This document shows, piece after piece, positions 1-9,217 of a stretch of 64,000 nt of DNA. Made by a program: the position numbers and the translations under genes. Within the stretch, counting starts at the first letter, position 1, and each line of letters opens with the position of its first letter. The DNA lies in assembly GCA_965221545.1 (NCBI GenBank), contig OZ244901.1, positions 4,092,001-4,156,000 of the forward strand, in the 5' to 3' direction. Origin of the DNA: JAJEFO01 sp022819605 (GTDB lineage Bacteria > Pseudomonadota > Alphaproteobacteria > Rhodobacterales > Rhodobacteraceae). The notes beneath the pieces were generated by a model. It saw only the letters and a list, made by a program, of their open reading frames with translations, was not told the origin of the DNA and did no database searches.

Positions 1-244
1 CCGAAGGCCGTCGAAGCGGCGTTCGCCCTCGGGCGACGGGCAAGGACCGCCGCCTCGCGCTGCTGGAACGACAACAGAGGACGGTCCCGGGTCCGACGTG
101 AACCCGGGTCCTGCAAAGCCCTCCGGGCATCCGCTCATGTCGTTCATGGCGTCCTCCTTGCATTCGGCGCGGCATGGATTGCGTCGTGACACTCACGCGT
201 CCTGACAGACGCGTCGTTGCCATCCACGTGACGAAGCTTACGCG

Positions 245-640
245 ATGTTCCCGGATTGTTCAAGCCTGAATGTTGCGTTGGTTGCTCGATCGTGCGGCAG
301 TCGCGCGTACAAGTTCCTGACGGATAGTGAAAAGGGGGAGTTGCGCGCCCGACGAGCGGAGCGCAAGGCGCGCAGGGATGCCAAGATTGCGGCAGAGAGG
401 CGACTGCACCACGAGGTGGTCCGTTGCTGGAAGGACTTCGGCGCCGGACACCCGCCAGAGGAAATGTCGCTCGATGATGATCGTTGTTGGGACGCCGCTG
501 CGAGACGTTTGCGAGCGTGGGGTGACGACGAGGCCACCGAATTTTGGAGGGATACAGGGTCTGCACCCCGCGCGCGCGTTCGCAGCCACATGCCATGTCG
601 ATCGGGATGCGAGCGTCACTCAATTTTCCCTGCACGGTGA
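245..640 (+). CDS. Small hypothetical protein, doubtful
   Basis: A 131-codon frame whose middle part (about residues 28-95) reads like a real, highly charged helical protein, with a basic Arg/Ala/Lys run (RRAERKARRDAKIAAERR) and then an acidic segment. No family is recognised. The last third turns Arg/Cys/Pro-rich and looks like out-of-frame translation. No good ribosome binding site precedes the ATG. It could be a decayed gene remnant or a chance frame in GC-rich DNA. Confidence 0.2.
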   Translation: MFPDCSSLNVALVARSCGSRAYKFLTDSEKGELRARRAERKARRDAKIAAERRLHHEVVRCWKDFGAGHPPEEMSLDDDRCWDAAARRLRAWGDDEATEFWRDTGSAPRARVRSHMPCRSGCERHSIFPAR

Positions 641-722
641 GACCAACCCACTGGTGGGCGATGCTCTCGCGGAGGTGGCCGGTTGCGGGCGAACTTTGAA
701 CTGTACTCGTTGATCACTAAAT

Positions 723-741
723 CTGTACCTGTGTGATACCT
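723..741. promoter_or_regulatory. Putative MocR-type operator repeats
   Basis: CTGTACCT (723-730) is followed one helical turn later by TGATACCT (734-741). MocR/PdxR-type regulators often bind direct repeats, and a MocR gene lies downstream at 2564. The same octamer recurs at 4086-4093 before the TRAP operon. Assignment is inference. Confidence 0.3.
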
Positions 742-895
742 CGTTCGTTCATCATTTTTGGTCCGACGCTGACCATGGACGCCCAACGGGTGTTCGATCA
801 GTGCCTTTGGGAACACGGGCGCGGCGCCCGGTAGGAGACACGTCACCCGACGCACGCACGCCGGGTGCACTGCCGAGGACGCTGGGAGAATGAAC

Positions 896-2398
896 ATGCC
901 GACTGTCAGCCATTTTATGCTAAACAGGCCTTGGAGCGGTGCGGCCACACGCACCGGGGATATCTACAACCCTGCCACGGGCGCGGCAACTGGACAGGTT
1001 ACGCTGGCGTCAAAGGCCGATGTTGACGAAGTTGTTGATGTGGCAGCAGCCGCGCTGCCGGCCTGGGCCGCAACACCGCCGGCCAAGCGGGCGATGATAA
1101 TGTTCGAGTTCCGTGACCTGCTGAGAAAGCACACGAATGAGCTGGCGGAGCTCTTGTCTGCCGAGCATGGCAAGACCCTTCCAGACGCGAATGGCGAAAT
1201 CGCCCGCGGGATCGAGGTGGTGGAGTTCGCCTGCGGCATGCCGCAGCTGCTGAAGGGCGAATATTCCGAAGCGGTGGCCGTGAATGTTGACAGCCATACC
1301 GTGCGCCAGCCCGTGGGTGTGGTGGCGGGGATCACGCCGTTCAACTTCCCGGCAATGGTCCCGCTTTGGATGTATCCCGTGGCCATCTCCTGCGGAAACA
1401 CTTTCGTGCTGAAGCCGTCGGAAAAGGACCCGACCGTCGTTCTGCGCATCGCGGAACTGCTGGCCGAAGCGGGTTTGCCTGCGGGTGTCTTCAATGTCGT
1501 CAATGGCGACAAGGAAGCCGTGGATGCACTCTTGGACAACCCGAAGGTCGGAGCCGTCAGCTTCGTCGGCTCCACCCCGATTGGCCATTACGTCTATTCC
1601 CGCGGCACGAATTCGGGCAAGCGCGTTCAGGCGCTTTGCGGCGCCAAGAACCATCTGGTGGTGATGCCGGATGCGGACATGGATCAGGTGACAGACGCGT
1701 TGATCGGGTCGGCCTATGGTTCGGCAGGGGAACGCTGCATGGCGGTCTCGGTAGCTGTTCCAGTGGGCGAGGAGACCGCCGACCGGCTCGTGACGGCGCT
1801 TGAGCCGCGCGTTCGGTCCTTGAAGGTCGCGCCCTACACTGATCCCGCGTCAGAACTGGGGCCGGTGATCTCGAAGCAAAGCTACAACAAGATTCACAAC
1901 CTGATCGAGCAGGGCCTCGAACAAGGGGCAAGCCTGGTTGTCGATGGCCGCGACATAAGCCTGCAGGGCTATGAAGACGGCTATTTCGTCGGCGGTTGCC
2001 TGTTTGACAACGTGTCGACAAGCATGTCGATCTACAAGGAAGAGATCTTTGGCCCGGTTTTGTCGGTCGTTCGGGCGAATGGCTATGAAGAAGCCGTGCA
2101 GATGGTCAACGATCATGAATATGGCAACGGCGCTGCAATCTTCACACGCGATGGCGATGCCGCCCGCGATTTCTGGGCGCGCGCCCAGATCGGCATGGTC
2201 GGTGTCAATGTCCCGATCCCCGTTCCTGTTGCATACCATTCCTTCGGTGGCTGGAAACGGTCGCTCTTTGGGGATCACCACATCCACGGCATGGAAGGCG
2301 TTCGGTTCTACACGCGCCTGAAGACCATGACCGCGCGCTGGCCGTCGGGCATCCGGACCGGCGCGGAGTTCAACTTCACCGGTGGCAAGGACGTCTAG
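896..2398 (+). CDS. mmsA: Methylmalonate-semialdehyde dehydrogenase (CoA-acylating)
   Basis: Aldehyde dehydrogenase superfamily protein of about 500 residues, the usual length for MmsA. The family converts methylmalonate or malonate semialdehyde plus CoA and NAD to propionyl- or acetyl-CoA in valine, thymine, inositol or beta-alanine breakdown. Visible: the GITPFNFP motif near residue 145, the catalytic cysteine in GSAGERCMAVS near residue 283, the FGPVLSV segment and the family-typical C-terminal SLFGDHHIHG. The ATG at 896 is preferred because GGGAGA at 884-889 sits six bases upstream; the ATG at 890 abuts it. A MocR regulator and a TRAP operon follow on the same strand, so a linked catabolic role is plausible. 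Its propionyl-CoA product could feed the ethylmalonyl-CoA pathway genes seen elsewhere in the window. Confidence 0.9.
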   Translation: MPTVSHFMLNRPWSGAATRTGDIYNPATGAATGQVTLASKADVDEVVDVAAAALPAWAATPPAKRAMIMFEFRDLLRKHTNELAELLSAEHGKTLPDANGEIARGIEVVEFACGMPQLLKGEYSEAVAVNVDSHTVRQPVGVVAGITPFNFPAMVPLWMYPVAISCGNTFVLKPSEKDPTVVLRIAELLAEAGLPAGVFNVVNGDKEAVDALLDNPKVGAVSFVGSTPIGHYVYSRGTNSGKRVQALCGAKNHLVVMPDADMDQVTDALIGSAYGSAGERCMAVSVAVPVGEETADRLVTALEPRVRSLKVAPYTDPASELGPVISKQSYNKIHNLIEQGLEQGASLVVDGRDISLQGYEDGYFVGGCLFDNVSTSMSIYKEEIFGPVLSVVRANGYEEAVQMVNDHEYGNGAAIFTRDGDAARDFWARAQIGMVGVNVPIPVPVAYHSFGGWKRSLFGDHHIHGMEGVRFYTRLKTMTARWPSGIRTGAEFNFTGGKDV

Positions 2399-2563
2399 AC
2401 CTTGCGCCCGGATTCCTCGGGCCGCGACTTTCTGCAAGACCGCCGCCCGATCAATGCCCTGACATGGGCGTACCTGATCGCCTGTGGTCCTTCGGTAACT
2501 GGTTCGAGGCGAAACACGTTGCAAATTCCCAATCAGAAGCAACATGCTTAGGGGTTCGCGCGC

Positions 2564-4030
2564 ATGCAATTAGGACTGAAGCTCAACCGAAACGGGACTG
2601 TCGGGCTTCGTGACCAGATTGTGACGCAGCTTGCGAGATTGATTCTGGATGGACATCTGCAGCCTGACATGCGCCTGCCGTCTTGCCGGAATTTCGCCAA
2701 GGAACTTGAGGTATCCGTCAACACGGTCATTGCGGCCTATGAAATCCTGGAAGAACAGCAGCTTATCCTGTCAAAGAGCCGGTCGGGCTTCTTTGTGCTT
2801 GCGGAACAGGGAGTCAGAATTCTCCAGCCCGAAAGCACGAAGCTGAACAAGTCTTCGCCGCTGCGGGATCGGCTGAACTGGCAGCGGCAATCCGATGATC
2901 TGGCAACGATCGCGCGGCCGGAAAACTGGTATGACTTCAAATACCCGTTTGTGTGCAATCAGATTGATGAAGATGAGTTTCCCGTCTCCGAATGGCGCGA
3001 ATGTTCGCGTCAGGCAATGAACAGGGCAGACCTGAAGGTTTGGTCTTCCGACGGGCATTATTCGGAAAACGCCGAGTTCATCGAACAGATTCGCACCCGT
3101 ATCCTGCCGCGTCGGGGCGTGTTCGTGAAGGCGGACTCGGCGCTTGTTACCCTGGGCGCCCAAAACGGTCTCTACATGGCGAGCCATCTGCTTGGCGGGC
3201 GCGATCGCGTGGCCGTCATCGAAGATCCGGGATACCCGGATGCCCGAAAGATGTTGCGGTCCAGCTTCGGCGAATTGAAGTTCCAGCCCGTTGATGACGA
3301 AGGCATGATCGTGGACGAACGCCTCAAGGGCGCGACAATGGTGTTCGTCACGCCCAATCGCCAGTTCCCGACAACCGTCACGATGTCGGAGCATCGCAGG
3401 CAGGCCCTGATCGAGGCCGCCGAAGAGCATGATTTCTTCATCGTCGAAGATGATTACGAATGCGACGTCGATTATCGCCATTTCACGCCCCTGCCGCTGT
3501 TCAGCATGGATAATTCGGGGCGCGTGATCTACCTGGCCAGCCTTTCAAAGGGCCTGTCCCCCGGATTGCGGCTTGGATACATGACGGCCGCAGAGGAATT
3601 CATCACGGCGGCGCGTGACCTGCGCGGCAGGATCATGCGGCATCCCCCAACGGTGCTTCAGCTGACGGCGGCCGCGTTCATCAGGTTCGGACAGTATGAA
3701 AGTCGGCTCAGGCGCATCCAGAAAGGCCACAGGGAACGATGGGAAATCGCGAACGGTTTCCTGCGCGCACATTTCCCCAATTTCGACATCAAGGGTGAAT
3801 TCGGCGGAACCACCTTCGTGCTCTCCGACCAGGAGAAACGTCTTCGCGCCAGTGAGATTGCCGGGAAGGCCCGCGAAAGGGGCGTGATCATCGAAGAAAT
3901 CGCGCCTTGCTATTCCGCGAGGGAGACCGGCGAGTATGCGTTTCGCGTGGGCGTTTCAGCGATCCACCCACTCCTGATCGAGGCAGGTCTTCAGGAACTG
4001 AAGCAGACCATCATGGAGCTGGGCACCTGA
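2564..4030 (+). CDS. MocR/PdxR-type regulator (GntR HTH fused to aminotransferase fold)
   Basis: A 488-residue protein with an N-terminal GntR-type winged helix (about residues 10-78, including LPSCRNFAKELEVSVNTV) and a C-terminal fold-type I aminotransferase domain. The PLP-binding lysine lies in LASLSKGLSPGLRLGY near residue 330, and the VEDDYECD segment near 293 is typical of MocR proteins. Such proteins are DNA-binding regulators that sense PLP or an amino compound. It sits between mmsA and a TRAP operon on the same strand, so it probably controls one or both. TGTACCT motifs before mmsA and between this gene and the TRAP operon are candidate sites. The ligand cannot be read from sequence. 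Confidence 0.88.
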   Translation: MQLGLKLNRNGTVGLRDQIVTQLARLILDGHLQPDMRLPSCRNFAKELEVSVNTVIAAYEILEEQQLILSKSRSGFFVLAEQGVRILQPESTKLNKSSPLRDRLNWQRQSDDLATIARPENWYDFKYPFVCNQIDEDEFPVSEWRECSRQAMNRADLKVWSSDGHYSENAEFIEQIRTRILPRRGVFVKADSALVTLGAQNGLYMASHLLGGRDRVAVIEDPGYPDARKMLRSSFGELKFQPVDDEGMIVDERLKGATMVFVTPNRQFPTTVTMSEHRRQALIEAAEEHDFFIVEDDYECDVDYRHFTPLPLFSMDNSGRVIYLASLSKGLSPGLRLGYMTAAEEFITAARDLRGRIMRHPPTVLQLTAAAFIRFGQYESRLRRIQKGHRERWEIANGFLRAHFPNFDIKGEFGGTTFVLSDQEKRLRASEIAGKARERGVIIEEIAPCYSARETGEYAFRVGVSAIHPLLIEAGLQELKQTIMELGT

Positions 4031-4412
4031 CCTCAGCCAATGAAGAGGCTTGCGCCCGGAGCTCTGCACCCAGGAATTTCGCAAACTGTACCTATTCCTG
4101 TTCGGCGGCCTGGTCTTTGGTTGGGCTACATGGACAGAGGTACAAAAGTTGCAAATCAGCAGCCGGCCTCAACGCAAAATTTTATGGGGGTGTTTCCGCA
4201 TACCGCAGCGTTTCCAGCTCTTCTTGATCTTCCGGTTTGCATCGAAGCGCGATCAAGCAAGGCGAGAGGCAGCGCCACGCTACATCAGGTGTCGCACATC
4301 GCTGTGGAAGGCGGGACGGGCAAGAGCCCCTTCTGAATGCATGAATTTTGTCATTTGACGCAAGACGAGCCTTTGGCGTGAGGCAGAGGTCAGAAAGAGA
4401 AAGGACGCGATT
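4031..4412. promoter_or_regulatory. Intergenic region before TRAP operon, candidate operator
   Basis: About 380 bases without a convincing gene. CTGTACCT at 4086-4093 and its inverse AGGTACA at 4138-4144 repeat the motif seen before mmsA. This is a likely place for the TRAP promoter and MocR binding; no clear -35/-10 pair is claimed. Confidence 0.35.
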
Positions 4413-4910
4413 TTGGTGATCCGGGGATTGGAGGCGCTGACGCACTGGATTTCAGAGGTTTTTGGATGGATCGGCTGGCTGTTGATCCTGTACTGCATGG
4501 CATTTGGCGTTTCTGATGTGTTCCTGCGCTATGTTCTGAACCAGCCGTCTCAGTGGATCGGAACGACGCTGCAGGCCGCCATGGTCATACTGGCCTGCGT
4601 CGGCGGGGTATATTCGCTGCAGTACAAGAGTTTTGTGAAGCTCGACCTGTTCTATGCCAATGCCAGGGATCGCACAAAGGCCATTCTTGATATCCTGACT
4701 GCACCCATCGCGATCCTGTTCCTGGTCGTGCTGATCTGGAAGGGTTACGAGGCGGCATCCTTGTCGGCGATGCTCAATCAAAGGACGCCGACCGCTGTTC
4801 CCATCCCGATTTACCCTATCAAGTTCGCGATCCCGATCAGTGGGGCACTCGTGCTTCTGATCGTGGTCAAACACCTACTTCAGGACATTCGAACCCTTGT
4901 TGGCCGCTGA
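4413..4910 (+). CDS. dctQ: TRAP transporter small permease (DctQ type)
   Basis: A 165-residue protein with four hydrophobic segments (about residues 14-36, 50-70, 88-108 and 130-152) and the family phrase DVFLRYVLNQPSQWIGT, matching the DctQ small membrane subunit of tripartite ATP-independent periplasmic transporters. It would link the substrate-binding protein to the large permease in the inner membrane. It starts at a TTG (4413) or the adjacent GTG (4416), after AAAGGA at about 4400. It is the first gene of a Q-P-M cluster with the binding protein at 4983 and the large permease at 6188. The substrate is unknown; the mmsA and MocR neighbours suggest a small organic acid or amino compound. 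Confidence 0.85.
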   Translation: MVIRGLEALTHWISEVFGWIGWLLILYCMAFGVSDVFLRYVLNQPSQWIGTTLQAAMVILACVGGVYSLQYKSFVKLDLFYANARDRTKAILDILTAPIAILFLVVLIWKGYEAASLSAMLNQRTPTAVPIPIYPIKFAIPISGALVLLIVVKHLLQDIRTLVGR

Positions 4911-4913
4911 CCG

Positions 4914-4930
4914 GCGGCTTTGAAAGCCGC
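4914..4930 (+). promoter_or_regulatory. Small hairpin after dctQ
   Basis: GCGGCT-TTGAA-AGCCGC forms a short perfect hairpin just after the dctQ stop and before the binding-protein gene. There is no T-run, so mRNA processing or stability is more likely than termination. Confidence 0.3.
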
Positions 4931-4982
4931 GGCGGATCATCTTCGTCCGATTAGTGAATGCCCAATGAAACAGGAGGAAAAA

Positions 4983-6029
4983 ATGAAACATACCAGAATG
5001 CTGCAAACCACGATGTGGGCCGGGGTCGTTGCCGTATTCGGCGGCATGGCCGTGGCACAGGATGGTCCGCCGGACACCGTGACCGAATGGACTTTCCAGC
5101 CCGCTTTTGACCAGACCGATGCAGGTTGGGACAACGGCATAGTCCCCTGGATTGAAGCGGTTGAAAGAGTCACCGAAGGCACCGTCAAGATCCGCCTGGA
5201 GCCGGCAGGCGCGCTGATCAGCGGTGCAGAAGCGTTTGGCGCCGCTGCCGCGGGCCTGACCGACGGCTATGCGGGCTGGGGGTCTGTTTACGGCGGCGAC
5301 ATGCCCGAGGGCATGCTGGCCTTTGGCATGGCCATGGGTGCCAACAACACCGAGGAAGCCTGGGAAGTGATGTGGGGCAACCCCGACTATCGCGTCGGCG
5401 ACATCGTGCAGGCAGCCGCCAATGCGCGCAACCTGCATTGGGTCGGCTGGACGAACCAGGGTCCGAACGCCATGTTCACCACTTTCCGGGTAGAAAGACT
5501 CGAAGACCTGGATGGCAAGAAAATGCGTGCAGGCGGCCCGCAGGCCATCTTTCACTCGACCATGGGTGGCTCGCCGGTTTCCATGAACGCTGGTGAAATC
5601 TACACCGCCATCAAGCTGGGCACCATTGACGGCACGTATTGGGATACGGGCGGCATCGACGACATGTCGTTTCAGGAAGTGATCAATTACGCGATCATGC
5701 CGGGCTGGAACCCCGCGCAGCACCAGGAGATCTTTGTCAACCTGCAAAGCTGGAACGCCTTGACCGACTGGCAGCGCGAACAGATCGATGGCGTCTTCGA
5801 GGAAACGTATTTCCTGACCAGCAAATTGCATGCTGACGGTGTGCAGGAAGCGCTTCAGATCCTGCGCGACGCCGGTGGCGAAGTGATTGAGTTCTCCGAG
5901 GAGGAAATCGCGCGGATGCGCGCGAAATCCATCGCTGAAGTCTGGCCGCAGGTCGCTGCGGCGTCCGCAGGCAACGCCGAGGGCGTGGAGATCTACAAGA
6001 GGTTCATGGAAGACAAGGCCGGCAACTGA
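4983..6029 (+). CDS. dctP: TRAP transporter substrate-binding protein (DctP family)
   Basis: A secreted binding protein of about 348 residues. The N-terminal signal peptide (MKHTRMLQTTMWAGVVAVFG, cleavage after AVA/QD near residue 26) directs it to the periplasm. The DctP fold is recognisable from the MRAGGPQAIFHSTMGGSPV and KLGTIDGTYWDTGG regions, where the family places its carboxylate-binding arginine and domain hinge. The ATG at 4983 is chosen over upstream in-frame ATGs because AGGAGG lies just before it and the signal peptide begins there. It lies between the small and large permease genes. A hairpin downstream (6070-6094) could keep its transcript more abundant than the permease message. 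Confidence 0.9.
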   Translation: MKHTRMLQTTMWAGVVAVFGGMAVAQDGPPDTVTEWTFQPAFDQTDAGWDNGIVPWIEAVERVTEGTVKIRLEPAGALISGAEAFGAAAAGLTDGYAGWGSVYGGDMPEGMLAFGMAMGANNTEEAWEVMWGNPDYRVGDIVQAAANARNLHWVGWTNQGPNAMFTTFRVERLEDLDGKKMRAGGPQAIFHSTMGGSPVSMNAGEIYTAIKLGTIDGTYWDTGGIDDMSFQEVINYAIMPGWNPAQHQEIFVNLQSWNALTDWQREQIDGVFEETYFLTSKLHADGVQEALQILRDAGGEVIEFSEEEIARMRAKSIAEVWPQVAAASAGNAEGVEIYKRFMEDKAGN

Positions 6030-6069
6030 ACCGGAGCGCTTGGCGGCCTGATCGCTGAGCTTGCAAACA

Positions 6070-6094
6070 CCATTGGCCCGATCCGGGCCAATGG
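6070..6094 (+). promoter_or_regulatory. Intercistronic hairpin between dctP and dctM
   Basis: A 10-bp perfect stem (CCATTGGCCC / GGGCCAATGG) around a GATCC loop in the 158-base gap between the binding-protein and large-permease genes. No T-run follows, so an mRNA-stabilising or processing hairpin is more likely than a terminator. Confidence 0.5.
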
Positions 6095-6187
6095 AACTCC
6101 GAAGGGCGGAACCTTGCCGAACAGATCGCTGGCGCCCTGGTTTCGGCCTCGGGCCGAAGACCGCAAAAGGACACGGGACCGGAAATC

Positions 6188-7495
6188 ATGAGCCTCGAAC
6201 TTATCACTGCCCTCTATTTCATCGTGCTGTTCATCTTCCTCTTCATGGGGCTGCCCGTTGCGTTCGGGCTTGGCGGAACCGCGGTTCTGTTCGCCATGAT
6301 CCTCGAGCCGCGCGCATTGCTTTCCGTTCCCAGCGCCTTCTATTCGACACCCTGGAATTCGGTGCTTGTGACGGTGCCGCTGTTTCTGTTCATGGGGGCT
6401 CTCATACGGTTCTCGGGGGTTGCCGAGGCCGCCTATGACGCGGTCTACAAGTTGATCGGGCACATTCACGGCGGCCTGGCCATGGGCACGGTTCAGGTTT
6501 GCACGGTCTTTGCTGCCGTGACGGGCATCACGCCTCCTGCCACCACGACGATGGGCCAGATCGCCTATCCTTCCATGGTGCGCTACAATTATGACCGTTC
6601 GATCGCGATCGGCTCAATCGCCGCAGGCGGCGCGCTCGGCGCATTGATCCCGCCCAGCGTGCCGTTCATCTTCTACGGGCTGCTGGCCAAGGTCTCGATT
6701 GGCGATCTGTTCATGGCGGGGGTTGTTCCCGGCCTGATGCTGGCAACCTTTTACGTCATCTACATCGGCGTTCGCTGCCGGATACAGCCCCACCTGGGCC
6801 CCGCGCTTCCGGCGGACCAGAAATTCACGCGCCAGGAAAAGTTCCTGGCCGTCTTCAGCATTTGGCCGTTCGCGCTGCTGATCGCCATCGTGCTGGGCGT
6901 GATCTGGGGCGGCATTGCAACTCCGGCGGAGGCTGCAGCCTTTGGGGCGACAGGCGCCTTCCTCATCAATCTGGTCTACGGGCGCCTCACGAGGGAGGTG
7001 CTGGTCGATTCGCTCGTCTCCACGATAAAGCTGTCCGGCATGGGCCTTTGGATACTGATCGGTGCAACCATATACCTCAACGTCTTCAACTCCATGGGCA
7101 GTCAGGACTTGCTGACCAACCTCGTGCTGTCCATGCCCGGCGGCGGCACCGGCATCCTGCTGATGATGATGCTGATCATCCTGGTGCTGGGCATGGTGAT
7201 GGATGATTGGGCGATCATCCTGCTCTGCACGCCCCTGTTCATTCCAATCATTGACGAGCTGGGGATCGACAAGCTGTGGTTTGGCGCCCTGTTCATCGTG
7301 AACATCCAGATTGCCTACCTGACGCCACCCTTCGGCTTCGTGCTCTTCTGGATAAAGGGCGTCCTGCCCAGCGATGTCAGCATGGGAGACGTCTACAACT
7401 CGGTTGGCCCGTTCGTGGTGATCCAGATCTTCGGCCTGTTACTGGTTTTCCTCTTCCCGGCAATCGCCACCTGGCTGCCCTATGCGCTGAAGTGA
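6188..7495 (+). CDS. dctM: TRAP transporter large permease (DctM family)
   Basis: A 435-residue, very hydrophobic protein with about a dozen membrane segments, the size and pattern of the DctM ion-coupled permease subunit. Family landmarks are FLFMGLPVAFGLGG near the N terminus, the GGALGALIPPSVPFIFYG segment near residue 145 and the AYLTPPFGFVLFWIKGV loop near residue 373. It would use a sodium or proton gradient to import the ligand delivered by the upstream binding protein. It completes the Q-P-M operon, and a TeaD-like universal stress protein follows 112 bases later. The substrate is not determined. Confidence 0.9.
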   Translation: MSLELITALYFIVLFIFLFMGLPVAFGLGGTAVLFAMILEPRALLSVPSAFYSTPWNSVLVTVPLFLFMGALIRFSGVAEAAYDAVYKLIGHIHGGLAMGTVQVCTVFAAVTGITPPATTTMGQIAYPSMVRYNYDRSIAIGSIAAGGALGALIPPSVPFIFYGLLAKVSIGDLFMAGVVPGLMLATFYVIYIGVRCRIQPHLGPALPADQKFTRQEKFLAVFSIWPFALLIAIVLGVIWGGIATPAEAAAFGATGAFLINLVYGRLTREVLVDSLVSTIKLSGMGLWILIGATIYLNVFNSMGSQDLLTNLVLSMPGGGTGILLMMMLIILVLGMVMDDWAIILLCTPLFIPIIDELGIDKLWFGALFIVNIQIAYLTPPFGFVLFWIKGVLPSDVSMGDVYNSVGPFVVIQIFGLLLVFLFPAIATWLPYALK

Positions 7496-7607
7496 ATCCG
7501 GCACGCGCGGCGCGTCTTCTTGCCGCCCCCGATTGCCGGCCAAATGATCCGGCGCAGCTTTCGTCACGTGGCATGCGCCCTTCACTCGCAAGAACCCGGA
7601 GGTTCAG

Positions 7608-8012
7608 ATGTACAGTCATGTTCTCGTCGCCGTTGCCCCTGGTCACGTCGAAGCCTACGCAAAGTCTCTTGACACCGCGCGCCGCCTTTTGGCCGATGGC
7701 GGAAAGATCACCGTTCTTTCGGTCCTGGAAGAATTGCCGTCCTATGTCGGGTCTTACTTTTCTGCCGATCAGATGAAAGAAAACCTGTCGGTCCAGACCT
7801 CCGTGATCAAGGCAGAAATATTCGGCGATGACATCGACGTTCAAGTTCTGTCAGGACATCCGACGAACACCATTCTCGAATGGGCCAGCAAGCACAAGAC
7901 GGATTGCATAGTGGTGTCGTCGCACCGGCCCGGCTTGTCGCACCTGCTGCTGGGATCAACCGCGGCCCGCGTCGTCCGTCACGCCGAGTGCGCTGTGGTC
8001 GTTCTGCGCTAA
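7608..8012 (+). CDS. Universal stress protein, TeaD-like
   Basis: A 134-residue UspA-fold protein. The C-terminal phrase SSHRPGLSHLLLGSTAARV and the ending RHAECAVVVLR match the nucleotide-binding part of UspA proteins, most closely the TeaD type encoded next to TRAP transporters in halophiles. TeaD is an ATP-binding regulator of the TeaABC ectoine transporter (family knowledge). Its place right after a TRAP operon suggests it modulates that transporter. AACCCGGAGG just upstream of the ATG is a good ribosome binding site. Confidence 0.85.
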   Translation: MYSHVLVAVAPGHVEAYAKSLDTARRLLADGGKITVLSVLEELPSYVGSYFSADQMKENLSVQTSVIKAEIFGDDIDVQVLSGHPTNTILEWASKHKTDCIVVSSHRPGLSHLLLGSTAARVVRHAECAVVVLR

Positions 8013-8219
8013 CGCTCTCTGTGGAAGCTGCCCTTGGTGGCTCTTGCAGACCTTGACACTGAGTTCATCCCAACAAGGAACCTATGAGGCGTACAGAAAA
8101 CAACCATGCTCTTCCAAAACGGTCACGGCGTTCTCCAAACGTCTTGCGCACGGGTCCCGTCGAATTGATTTCCGGACCGTATCTCCCAGGAATCAGCATC
8201 ACGCAGAGGAGCACTTGAA

Positions 8220-9107
8220 ATGAACCCGATGAAACTTGCAGCAGGATGCGTTCTGGTCGGAATGCTGGCGGCTTGCGGAAGCGACGGGCCGGATCCGGTC
8301 CTTTCAATGGCGGGTGCCGTGGAACCCGTGGAAACCGCCGCCGATCAGCAAGCGCGGTCCGTCGGGATAGCCGCCAGGTCGGATTCCCTGTCGACATCGA
8401 CGGTTCACGGGGACACCGACAGCGACGTCCTGCCCTTGGCCATCGTCGCTCCGTCCGTCTGCGACGGCACCCGGTGCACGGCCACGGAACCGTTGACGGG
8501 AGTCTCGGTCACGCTTTCCCTCGGATCGTTTGTGAGGAACCTCGTGCCGGATCTCGACACGCACGACGCCGTCCTGACGAAGAACGGCATCACGCTCACG
8601 GACGGGACGGGCGGCAGGTACGGGCCGGACTACAGGCAGTACGGTGCATGGATGGACCACTCCGGGTTCCACGTGCTCACGGGGGCAAGGGAGCAGGCGG
8701 AAGTGGCCGGGCAGACCATATCCGTCACGATCCGGGGGACGGCAGCCGGAGGGGATCTCTCCAGCTCGCGCCCGTCATCCAGCGCGACATGGACGGGCAT
8801 CATGACCGGCACCATTGCAATCGAAGGCGGCATCCTTCAGGGCGACGCGATGCTGGCCTACGACATGGAGAGCCGCACACTGGATGCCAGCTTCACGAAC
8901 ATCGTCAACGTCAGCCTCAACGCCGCCCACACGGCAGGCGAAGCCGGCTTCACGGACGTTCCAGTCGATGATGGCGGCACGTTCCGGCACGGAGCGCCCG
9001 GCGATCTCGTGCGGGGCGGATTGTACGGGCCGGATCACGAGGAAGTCGCCGGCATCTTCGAACAGCACGGCATCCTTGGAGCGTTCGGCGCAAGACGGCA
9101 ACAGTGA
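8220..9107 (+). CDS. TbpB-like surface lipoprotein
   Basis: A 295-residue lipoprotein. The signal ends in the lipobox LAAC (Cys near residue 20) followed by Gly-Ser-Asp. The C-terminal YGPDHEEVAGIFE...LGAFGARR matches the closing strands of the small beta-barrel domain shared by transferrin-binding protein B and factor-H-binding-protein relatives. In that family the barrel is exposed on the cell surface and binds host proteins or haem carriers. Here the role is unknown. A truncated iron-complex binding protein lies directly downstream, which fits an iron or haem theme. There is no obvious partner receptor gene in the window. Confidence 0.65.
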   Translation: MNPMKLAAGCVLVGMLAACGSDGPDPVLSMAGAVEPVETAADQQARSVGIAARSDSLSTSTVHGDTDSDVLPLAIVAPSVCDGTRCTATEPLTGVSVTLSLGSFVRNLVPDLDTHDAVLTKNGITLTDGTGGRYGPDYRQYGAWMDHSGFHVLTGAREQAEVAGQTISVTIRGTAAGGDLSSSRPSSSATWTGIMTGTIAIEGGILQGDAMLAYDMESRTLDASFTNIVNVSLNAAHTAGEAGFTDVPVDDGGTFRHGAPGDLVRGGLYGPDHEEVAGIFEQHGILGAFGARRQQ

Positions 9108-9217
9108 ATGGACTTCGAGGGTTCAGTTCAGGCAATCGTCAAGAATTGACATGGCTTGCCTGTAGTACCTTTTGCGTACCGTCTTCGACACGCCTCGTGT
9201 CCTAGGCGCTGGGAGTA

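Larger units (their letters stand above)
1..889. other. Mostly non-coding upstream region
   Basis: No convincing family-level protein is seen before the dehydrogenase gene. A weak small reading frame at 245-640 (+) is listed separately. The last 170 bases before the dehydrogenase probably hold its promoter; a TGTACCT-type repeat pair lies at 724-741. Confidence 0.5.

Noticed and set aside
6070..6094. Intrinsic terminator between dctP and dctM
   Set aside because: The stem is strong but no T-run follows and the permease must be co-expressed; better seen as a processing or stability hairpin.
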